Shown piece by piece: positions 5,904 through 12,400 of a stretch of 15,161 nucleotides of DNA. A model generated the notes under the pieces. The model was not told where the DNA came from. It made no database searches and worked only from the letters and a program-made list of their open reading frames with translations. A program made the position numbers and the translations under genes. This stretch comes from Deltaproteobacteria bacterium. Lineage in GTDB: Bacteria > Desulfobacterota > Desulfofervidia > Desulfofervidales > DG-60. Every line of letters begins with the position of its first letter. The stretch's first letter is position 1. The DNA lies in contig JAGGTC010000038.1 of assembly GCA_021163945.1 (NCBI GenBank), positions 1-15,161 of the forward strand. Reading direction: 5' to 3'.

Positions 5904-7988
5904 TCATTTTTCCTCTTTCTCCCGTCTTGCCTGTTCAATAATCTTTTCTGCCAATTGTGGTGGTACCTCTTCATAATGTGAAAATTCCATATTAAATGAG
6001 CCATTTCCACCCGTAATAGAAATTAGGTCAGAGGCATAGGTAAGTACCTCTGCCATAGGCACTAGTGCCTTTATTATCTGGTATTTTGATCTGGCATCTA
6101 CACCAAGGACCTTCCCACGCCTGCCATTCAAATCGCCTATTACATTCCCTAACCACTCATCAGGAACAGTGATATTAAGTTTCATAATAGGCTCTAAAAG
6201 GACTGGTTTTGCATTCATAAATGCCTTTTTAAAGGCCATAGAACCAGCAATTTTAAAGGCTATATCAGAAGAGTCTACGGGGTGATAGCTCCCATCCACT
6301 AGATATACCCTCACATCTACCACGGGAAATCCCGCTAGTACGCCGGTTTGCATTGCCTCTACAATACCCTTTTCTACTGCTGGGATATAATTTTTGGGGA
6401 TTACCCCCCCTACTATTCTATCTACAAACTCAAACCCACCACCCCGAGGAAGGGGCTCAATCTCTATCCAGGCATCACCATATTGACCACGACCGCCTGT
6501 TTGTTTCTTATATTTTCCTTGGGCCTTGGCCTTTGCCTTTATTGTCTCTTTGTAAGGAATCTTTGGTTTTTTAATATTTACTTCTACTCCATACTTACGC
6601 TTTAATTTCTCAATGGTATTTTCTAAGTGCAACCTACCAGTCCCAGAGGCAATAAGTTCCTTGGTCTGGGGATCACGCTCTAGCTTTAGTGATGGATCTT
6701 CCTCTGATAGCCTCACTAATGAGGCATATATCTTTTCTTCATCTCCCTTAGACAGGGGTTCAATAGCAAAGGAGATAACGGGTGGCAGTGGAGAAATAGA
6801 AGAAAATACAACAGGATTCTTCTCATCACAGAGGGTATCACCTGTTAAAGTGGCCTTCAATTTAGCAACTGCAGCAATATCACCTGCACTCACTTCCTCT
6901 AACACCCTTTGGCTCTTTCCTGCAAGGGAAAAAAGTTGCCCTATTTTCTCTTTGTATCCCTTTGTTGCATTCAGTATGGTTGTATTAGATGCCAAACGGC
7001 CCGAGAATACCCTAAAGACGTTGATACGGCCAGCAAATGGATCAGAGATAGTCTTTATGACCAATGCAGAAAATGGCTCATCTATACTGGGTCTGCATTT
7101 GATAGATTGATCTGTGTGCGGACGATGGCCTATTACCTCACCCCTCTCCAAAGGCGATGGAAGACAGTGATTAATCATGTCTAACAACAGATTTACCCCT
7201 ATATTCTCCTTACCAGACCCACACAATACAGGCATGATGGCACGGTTAATACTGGCCTTACGCAAGGTCATCAACCATTGATCCCCTTTAATCTCCTCTC
7301 CCTCCAAATATTTTTCTAATAGGGCATCATCTGTCTCTGCTAGGTTCTCCATCAATTTTTCACTATACTCCTTTGTCATTTCCTTAAGTTCATCTGGTAT
7401 TTTCCCCTTAGAAAACCTCCCAGAGCCATCTTTTTTATAGACCAAGGCCTCAAGTGTCAAAAGGTTTATAATGCCAGAGAAGCTATCTCCTGCCCCTATG
7501 GGTAAACAGATTGGCATCATTTTTTTACTCAATGTCTCGCTTATCTCCCTTAATGCGTTAAAAAAATTTGCCTCTTCTTTGTCCATTTTTGAGATAAAGA
7601 CAATAAGTGGAAGCTTAAACTTATCTATATAAGAAAAAATTTCCTCTGTTTGAAATCTTATACCCTCTGTAGCATCGATAACCATAATGGCACCATCTGC
7701 CCCTTGAATGGCAATGATAGTATCTGAAAGGAAGTTTTCATTACCTGGGGTATCTATGATGTTTATTTTACAGTCTGCCCACACATAGTGATGAAATGCA
7801 CTACTAATAGTCATATGCCTCTTAATCTCCTCTGGCTCATAATCCAACACACTTGTACCTTGGTCCACACTGCCTAGACGTTCTGTTGCCTTGGCAGTAA
7901 AGAGCATGGCCTCTGCGAGTGTTGTTTTACCTGTATCTTCGTGTGCAATGAGGGCTACATTCCTAATAGAATCACCTTTGTTGTTCAT
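5904..7988 (-). CDS. Elongation factor G-like translational GTPase (paralogue type)
   Basis: The 694-residue protein has all five EF-G domains: GTPase (about 1-280), domain II (about 300-395), III (about 405-475), IV (480-600, with GGRGQYGDAWIEI and HPVDSSDIAFKIAGSMAFKKA) and V (from about 603, with IGDLNGRRGKV). The GTP-site motifs differ from housekeeping FusA. The P-loop is AHEDTGKT (15-22) rather than AHIDAGKT. The G3 motif is DTPGNENF, so the catalytic His of DTPGHVDF is Asn83. The G4 motif is SKMD (133-136) rather than NKMD. This fits the EF-G-like/EF-G2 group, whose members may act in ribosome recycling, translocation under special conditions or GTP-hydrolysis-poor roles. A canonical fusA is expected elsewhere in a str operon. 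It overlaps the MoaE-like gene by 17 bases; GGAGG lies just before its ATG. Confidence 0.93.
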   Translation of the reverse strand: MNNKGDSIRNVALIAHEDTGKTTLAEAMLFTAKATERLGSVDQGTSVLDYEPEEIKRHMTISSAFHHYVWADCKINIIDTPGNENFLSDTIIAIQGADGAIMVIDATEGIRFQTEEIFSYIDKFKLPLIVFISKMDKEEANFFNALREISETLSKKMMPICLPIGAGDSFSGIINLLTLEALVYKKDGSGRFSKGKIPDELKEMTKEYSEKLMENLAETDDALLEKYLEGEEIKGDQWLMTLRKASINRAIMPVLCGSGKENIGVNLLLDMINHCLPSPLERGEVIGHRPHTDQSIKCRPSIDEPFSALVIKTISDPFAGRINVFRVFSGRLASNTTILNATKGYKEKIGQLFSLAGKSQRVLEEVSAGDIAAVAKLKATLTGDTLCDEKNPVVFSSISPLPPVISFAIEPLSKGDEEKIYASLVRLSEEDPSLKLERDPQTKELIASGTGRLHLENTIEKLKRKYGVEVNIKKPKIPYKETIKAKAKAQGKYKKQTGGRGQYGDAWIEIEPLPRGGGFEFVDRIVGGVIPKNYIPAVEKGIVEAMQTGVLAGFPVVDVRVYLVDGSYHPVDSSDIAFKIAGSMAFKKAFMNAKPVLLEPIMKLNITVPDEWLGNVIGDLNGRRGKVLGVDARSKYQIIKALVPMAEVLTYASDLISITGGNGSFNMEFSHYEEVPPQLAEKIIEQARREKEEK

Positions 7989-8349
7989 ACCTTTCCTCCT
8001 TACACTCTTCCTCTTTAATTACACTTCTCTTTATTAATTCTATTAGTCTCTCTAAAACCAAAAGTGTATGTTGTCTATTGTCTCCGGCTATCAACACAGC
8101 CATAATCCAATCCCCTATCTGCCTCCTCCCCTCTGCTACCTCCACCAAAATATCTTTGATGCCAGGATACCTTTTAAAATCATTCAATAAATCATTCAGT
8201 GCCTCCCTGTTATATCTAACATTCATATATTTTATAGGCTCTCCAGAACTTGTATAACCACGCACTATGCCCAAGTGACAGGCAATCATCCCTACCTCTG
8301 GGCCCTTTCCTATCTTTTCAATTAACTTATCTAGACTCAATGCTATCAT
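7972..8349 (-). CDS. MoaE-like (molybdopterin synthase large-subunit family) protein
   Basis: This small protein has 125 residues. Its layout follows MoaE: VGMIACHLGIVRG (19-31, the fold's first strand with G-x-VR), a variable strand, a helix with REALNDLLNDF, then GIKDILVEVAEGRRQIGDWIMAVLIAGDNRQHTLLVLERLIELIKRSVIKEEE. K107 and K112 lie where MoaE has its two catalytic lysines, but only 5 apart instead of the 7 I recall for E. coli MoaE, and the WKxE motif is missing. The sulfur-carrier partner MoaD and other molybdenum-cofactor genes are not nearby. I recall similar MoaE-annotated proteins in Geobacter-like bacteria. A role in cofactor synthesis is therefore uncertain. The start overlaps the RNB stop (ATGA) and the end overlaps the EF-G-like gene, so it is translationally coupled to both. 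Confidence 0.68.
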   Translation of the reverse strand: MIALSLDKLIEKIGKGPEVGMIACHLGIVRGYTSSGEPIKYMNVRYNREALNDLLNDFKRYPGIKDILVEVAEGRRQIGDWIMAVLIAGDNRQHTLLVLERLIELIKRSVIKEEECKEERYEQQR

Positions 8350-10313
8350 CCTAAAACTACCCTTAAAAGCTCCTTTTTGGGATCGACTTCTTGTATCTTG
8401 ACCATGACCCTATCACCTTGTCTAAAATGCAATCTCTTATCAATCAACTCTGTTTCTAAAAGATATTCTGGTAAAAGGATTTGATATCCTCTAGGTATCT
8501 CTTCCAGAATATAGGCCTCTATTTTGTCTTTAACCCTTTGTTTTAAATAGGTAAGCAACCAATATTTAAGCCGCTGATTATAGACAGTCAGATTACGCCT
8601 TGAGCGCTCTTCAAGATGGGGGATCAAAATAGAGAGTTCCCTCTCCTCATACAAAGGCCTCTTTTCCATTAGATAATAGACCAATTGACGCTGGATAATC
8701 AGGTCTAAATAACGGCGCAAAGGTGAGGTAATGGCAGTATATTTTTCAAGACCCAAGATATGATGAAAAATGGGCTTTGTATCCAGCCTTGAGCGATTGA
8801 GGAGCTTACGTTGGAGATAGACAGTAAGCAAATCCTGGCATGTCCCATTCATAATCTTTTTTCTAGGTGGTAATTGTCCCCGATAAAGGGCGGATATACC
8901 CTTTTCATGCAGGAAACAGGCAGTTATATAATTTGTCATAATCATAAACTCAGCTACCAATATGCGAGAGGGCTGCTCTGGATTGCGTTGTTTTATCTCC
9001 AATGTATCTTGGGACAAGAACAAAATTACCAACTCTGGTAGGGTAATAACCATCCCGCCTTGTGCTAGACGCCTCTTCCTAAATTTTAAGGCAAGGTCAT
9101 AGAGCCTATTAAAAGATGCATCTTCCTTAATAAGGTCATCGGCATCATCGTAGGTAAGGCGGTCATCTACCCTGATTAGACTAGGTATAATCTCATAGTT
9201 TAAAATTTCTGAATTATTATCCAAATCAATTAGAAAACTTACAGCTGGTTTGATTTCCCCCTTTTTTAGGCTACCCAACTCATCAGGGATCTCTTCTGGA
9301 AATAAGGGAATACGACCATCGGGCATATATAATGCGGCCCCCCTCTCCCTGGCCTCCTCATCTAGTTTACTATCTGGCAAAATGAAGGGTGTAAGGTCTG
9401 TAATATGTATCCCTACTGTATAATGATCGCCTTTTTCCTCAATGCTTAAGGCATCATCAAAGTCCTTTGTTTCAGGTCCATCTATGGTAAAGGTATATAG
9501 TCCTGTTAAATCCTTTCTATTATCTAAATTAGGTTTGCTCTTTACCAAAAAAGAGGCCTCTAATTTTACTTCATTAGAAAATGAAACCCTTATCCCATAT
9601 CTAGGCAAAAGGGTATTTTCATGCTTGGAAAAGACCCCCAATTTTACCAAAATTGTAAAGACATCATCCGTATTTAAATTAGCCTTAGATAGTATATCCT
9701 TTATCAATTTTACATGTGGAGACTCTTCTTTAAAAATATACCAGTCCTTTAAGAGATTTATGTATTCATCCGCCTCTTTTGGTGGTTCAACCTCCTCTCC
9801 AAGGTAGATGGCCTTTAACCAATTTGATGCCTCCTCTATCTTTCTTATCCTCTCATTTTCCTTTTCTCTTTGTAATATAAGGCGTTTTATATATTCTTCA
9901 GGTAAGACCTCAAATTTTTTGCCCTTTAATTTAAAGTGGACCCTCTCTTCAAAAAGTGCACGGAAAATGGCGCTCTCCTGGTCAGAGGTAATCTTGCCTG
10001 GGAAATAAAATTCAGCAAGTTCACCAATTGTATAAGAACCCCCATCCTCTGATAGCAACTTCCACAGTTCTAAAATATCTATTTGCCTTTTTAATGATTC
10101 TCTCTTTTCAACTGCCTCATTTAGCCTTTTTATTATTTGCTCTCTATTTTCAGTAGTATATGCCTCTTTAGATACCAAAATAATACGTGCCTTTCCTAGT
10201 TTGACCTCTTTGTTTAAAAATGTAAGTAGGTGTAAATTATCCCTCTTCTCCTCAAGGCAAATAGCGGTAACTATCCTTTGCCTCTCTATATATTCAACAA
10301 TTTTTCCTCTCAT
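8346..10313 (-). CDS. RNase II/R-family (RNB) 3'-5' exoribonuclease
   Basis: The 655-residue product is an RNB-domain ribonuclease that degrades single-stranded RNA in the 3' to 5' direction with Mg2+. The catalytic acidic cluster is intact: DGPETKDFDDAL, with Asp278, Asp284, Asp286 and Asp287. The other end of the active site, TSPLRRYLDLIIQRQL (529-544, with Arg533), is also present. Residues 1-50 (KIVEYIERQRIVTAICLEE onward) look like a small beta-barrel. About 75-260 is a helical and winged-helix region. The C-terminal S1-like part (about 605-655) is short. It is shorter than RNase R (about 800) and lacks the tandem cold-shock domains and basic tail. It resembles the RNase II-type proteins of cyanobacteria and Desulfobacterota. 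It is the first gene of the minus-strand block. Confidence 0.9.
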   Translation of the reverse strand: MRGKIVEYIERQRIVTAICLEEKRDNLHLLTFLNKEVKLGKARIILVSKEAYTTENREQIIKRLNEAVEKRESLKRQIDILELWKLLSEDGGSYTIGELAEFYFPGKITSDQESAIFRALFEERVHFKLKGKKFEVLPEEYIKRLILQREKENERIRKIEEASNWLKAIYLGEEVEPPKEADEYINLLKDWYIFKEESPHVKLIKDILSKANLNTDDVFTILVKLGVFSKHENTLLPRYGIRVSFSNEVKLEASFLVKSKPNLDNRKDLTGLYTFTIDGPETKDFDDALSIEEKGDHYTVGIHITDLTPFILPDSKLDEEARERGAALYMPDGRIPLFPEEIPDELGSLKKGEIKPAVSFLIDLDNNSEILNYEIIPSLIRVDDRLTYDDADDLIKEDASFNRLYDLALKFRKRRLAQGGMVITLPELVILFLSQDTLEIKQRNPEQPSRILVAEFMIMTNYITACFLHEKGISALYRGQLPPRKKIMNGTCQDLLTVYLQRKLLNRSRLDTKPIFHHILGLEKYTAITSPLRRYLDLIIQRQLVYYLMEKRPLYEERELSILIPHLEERSRRNLTVYNQRLKYWLLTYLKQRVKDKIEAYILEEIPRGYQILLPEYLLETELIDKRLHFRQGDRVMVKIQEVDPKKELLRVVLG

Positions 10314-10314
10314 C

Positions 10315-10342
10315 TTGCCTTTTTTTTTATTTCTGTTATGAT
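10315..10342 (+). promoter_or_regulatory. Candidate promoter for the class I aminotransferase gene
   Basis: TTGCCT (10315-10320) and TATGAT (10337-10342) are separated by 16 bases made mostly of a T tract. Initiation would fall near 10348-10350, so the aminotransferase leader is only about 7-10 bases. The -10 box overlaps the -10 box of a candidate promoter on the other strand. Confidence 0.5.
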
Positions 10343-10365
10343 GCCATATCTACAGGATGTGTCAA
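10338..10365 (-). promoter_or_regulatory. Candidate extended -10 promoter for the RNB nuclease block
   Basis: On the minus strand TTGACA (10360-10365) is followed after 16 bases by TGG and CATCAT (10338-10343), giving a TG-extended -10. The -35 box lies inside codons 2-4 of the divergent aminotransferase gene. Transcription would begin near 10331, about 18 bases before the RNB start codon at 10313, with AGGCAAG as a weak ribosome-binding site. Confidence 0.45.
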
Positions 10366-11547
10366 GGTAAGGAGATAATCGCAGAGAGGATTAAGGCTAT
10401 ACCCCCTTCCCCTACCCTAACTATTACGGCAAAGGCAAAGGCATTGAGGGCAGCGGGTGAGGATGTAATCTCATTGGCAGCGGGTGAACCAGATTTTGAT
10501 ACCCCAGACCATATAAAAAAGGCGGCTATTGATGCAATTCATTCAGGTTTTACTAAATATACAGAGGTTGGTGGCATCCCAGAACTAAAAGAGGCAGTAG
10601 CTCAATATATAAAGATGGAATATGGGCTTTCTTACACCCTTGATGAGATAATGATTAGCTGTGGGGGGAAACAGGCCCTCTATAACCTATTTCAGGTTAT
10701 TCTGGAACCAGGTGATGAGGTAATCATCCCTGCACCTTATTGGGTATCATATCCCCCCATAGTAATCTTGTCCGGTGGAAGGCCCATAATTGTTAAGACA
10801 AGGGAAGAAGATGGTTTCAGATTAAGGGCCGAGGATATAAAACCCTATATTGGCCCTAAGACAAAGGCAATTATCATTAATAGTCCCTCTAACCCCACAG
10901 GGAGTATTTATGCAAAGGAAGACCTATTAAAGATTGCTGAACTTATAATAGGGTATAATATCCATATAATCTCAGATGATGTCTACCACAAGATCATCCT
11001 AGATGATATAGAATGGTGCTGTATTGCCAGTCTAGGTAAAGAGGTAAAGAAAAGGACATTCATTATCAATTCTGCCTCTAAGACCTATGCCATGACTGGC
11101 TGGAGGATTGGGTATTTGATAGGCAACAAAAATGTAATTAAGGCAGCTACCAGGGTTCAAAGCCAGAGCACATCAAATCCAAATTCCATTGCACAAAAGG
11201 CCGCCCTTGCCGCATTGACAGGGCCTCAAGACTTTGTTAGGGGCTTTGTTGAAGTATTTAAAAAGAGACGTGACCTCCTTATGGAGAATCTGGCCAAGAT
11301 TCCCGGAGTAAGTTGTTTTAGACCCCAGGGGACATTTTATGCCTTTCCTCGTTTTTCTTCATATTTTAATAAAAAAATCAAAGATTCTCTAAAATTTACA
11401 GAATATTTGTTGGAGGAGGCAAAGGTAGCTGTGGTCCCAGGGATAGCATTTGGTAGCGATGGATTTGTCCGCCTCTCCTTTGCCACTTCCTTAGATACTA
11501 TTGAGGAGGGTCTCTTTAGGATAAAAAAGGCACTGGATAAGCTATGA
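10357..11547 (+). CDS. Class I (AspAT Ib/1-gamma-type) pyridoxal-phosphate aminotransferase
   Basis: This 396-residue fold-type I aminotransferase is probably an aspartate aminotransferase, moving the amino group between aspartate and 2-oxoglutarate. Visible marks are SPTLTITAKAKALRAAGEDV near the start, AAGEPDFDTP (41-50), CGGKQALYN (102-110), PAPYWVSY (125-132), NSPSNPTG (175-182, Asn179 to PLP), SDDVY (206-210), SASKTYAMTGWRIG with Schiff-base K242 and Arg250, and RLSFATS with Arg372 for the substrate carboxylate. A prephenate- or broad-specificity aminotransferase is possible. The only in-frame ATG is at 10357. It lacks an upstream ribosome-binding site, while an AAGGAG lies 12 bases downstream of it, so initiation may be non-standard. 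Its last 6 bases overlap the convergent DnaG-core-like gene. Confidence 0.92.
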   Translation: MCQGKEIIAERIKAIPPSPTLTITAKAKALRAAGEDVISLAAGEPDFDTPDHIKKAAIDAIHSGFTKYTEVGGIPELKEAVAQYIKMEYGLSYTLDEIMISCGGKQALYNLFQVILEPGDEVIIPAPYWVSYPPIVILSGGRPIIVKTREEDGFRLRAEDIKPYIGPKTKAIIINSPSNPTGSIYAKEDLLKIAELIIGYNIHIISDDVYHKIILDDIEWCCIASLGKEVKKRTFIINSASKTYAMTGWRIGYLIGNKNVIKAATRVQSQSTSNPNSIAQKAALAALTGPQDFVRGFVEVFKKRRDLLMENLAKIPGVSCFRPQGTFYAFPRFSSYFNKKIKDSLKFTEYLLEEAKVAVVPGIAFGSDGFVRLSFATSLDTIEEGLFRIKKALDKL

Positions 11548-12348
11548 TTTTTTCTCTAACAATTCAAGCCCTACTTCTATTAACCTCTTGAGTCGTTCAT
11601 TCTGCATTAAACATAAGATCTCATTTAGCATCTCCAATGCATCCCCTGTCTTTTGCACAAAGATTAAGTCTATTTTTTCATTAGTAAATTTTTTAAAACC
11701 TATAGCAAATACCTGCTCAGCACCAAGTTGACTCAATTTTTGTAAAATATTTGTACCTATCTTTTTGCACAACAGACAGGGGTCTATACCTGTGGGTGAA
11801 AGTAGGTGATAGATAGCAAAAAAATCATAGATATCTTCTAGCAAAATGGCTATCTTATAGTCCTGTATATCATAATATGCCTGCTTTATCCCAAAGGTAG
11901 CCAATGTATCTTTTTGATATAATAATTCCCATCGCCCTTCTGGGTAGAGGACGGCCATATTAAAGAGATTGCCCCCCTCATCATAATAGGGAAAGGTAAA
12001 ACCCCCTGCTAATCCATCCTTATAGCCCTCTCTTGTAACCTCAAGTAGTCCCATGCTAACGCAGACCCTTGCCAGTTGGGGATATTTAAGCCACATCTGC
12101 TCATAATATTCAGCAAATGCCTTGCCAGAATAGCGTTTATCATCTTTGTCTGGACAGAAACCAAGAGAGAATTTCTTTATTTCAGGGCGATTAATATGAA
12201 ATGTTGCAAGTTGTTTATATTGATGGGGAAAGAGGGATTCATTTTTATAAAATAAATCGTGGTAAAAATTTGCTACCATCTTTAAAATTTTAATTTCTGT
12301 TCCCTCCCTCATATTAGAAATATTGACATTTTCTATTTTATATTTCAA
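11542..12348 (-). CDS. Stand-alone degenerate DnaG-primase-core-like protein
   Basis: I do not recognise a named family, but the 268 residues line up by eye with the DnaG catalytic core. Matches are FYHDLF (28-33), a long helix pair ending KKFSLGFCPD (primase: F-x-IGFAP), GLLEVTREG (100-108), FTFPYYDEGG (117-126), YQKDTLATFGIKQAYY (primase: FHKGRQLYGLYEA), and LLEDIYDFFAIYHL (169-182, the Toprim VEGYMDVVAL strand). Key residues are missing. The arginine pair before FP is gone. The Toprim DGDRAG is replaced by GFKKF (217-221). There is no zinc finger and no helicase-binding domain. It is probably not an active primase. The longest start is TTG at 12348; ATG at 12312 and at 12279 are alternatives. 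None has a good ribosome-binding site. An in-frame TAG just upstream rules out a missing zinc-finger extension in this frame. Confidence 0.72.
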   Translation of the reverse strand: MKYKIENVNISNMREGTEIKILKMVANFYHDLFYKNESLFPHQYKQLATFHINRPEIKKFSLGFCPDKDDKRYSGKAFAEYYEQMWLKYPQLARVCVSMGLLEVTREGYKDGLAGGFTFPYYDEGGNLFNMAVLYPEGRWELLYQKDTLATFGIKQAYYDIQDYKIAILLEDIYDFFAIYHLLSPTGIDPCLLCKKIGTNILQKLSQLGAEQVFAIGFKKFTNEKIDLIFVQKTGDALEMLNEILCLMQNERLKRLIEVGLELLEKKS

Positions 12349-12353
12349 GCCAA

Positions 12354-12359
12354 ACTATA
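12354..12359 (-). promoter_or_regulatory. Possible -10 box for the DnaG-core-like gene
   Basis: TATAGT on the minus strand ends 5 bases before the TTG at 12348. No recognisable -35 is at the expected distance. If used, the message would start at or next to that TTG. Confidence 0.25.
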
Positions 12360-12366
12360 TTGTTCC

Positions 12367-12394
12367 TTGACTAAGAGAGTAGAAGGGATATAAT
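12367..12394 (+). promoter_or_regulatory. Strong candidate promoter for the FG-GAP protein-yggS-glycosyltransferase operon
   Basis: TTGACT (12367-12372), a 16-base spacer and a perfect TATAAT (12389-12394) form one of the best promoter matches in the window. Six bases follow the -10, then the GTG at 12401. The expected first base of the transcript is therefore the first base of the start codon, a leaderless message. No ribosome-binding site is present, which agrees with this. Confidence 0.65.
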
Positions 12395-12400
12395 TTATTT

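Noticed and set aside
7972..8349. DUF503/YlxP-type ribosome-associated protein, suggested by the translation context
   Set aside because: The residues do not follow that family's pattern. They follow MoaE from G-x-VR through VEVAEGRRQIGDWIMAV to the C-terminal lysines.
12349..12400. A lost zinc-finger domain upstream of the DnaG-core-like gene, joined by a frameshift
   Set aside because: An in-frame stop lies just before the first start, and the 52-bp gap to the divergent gene is too short to hold a CHC2 zinc finger. It holds promoter sequence instead.
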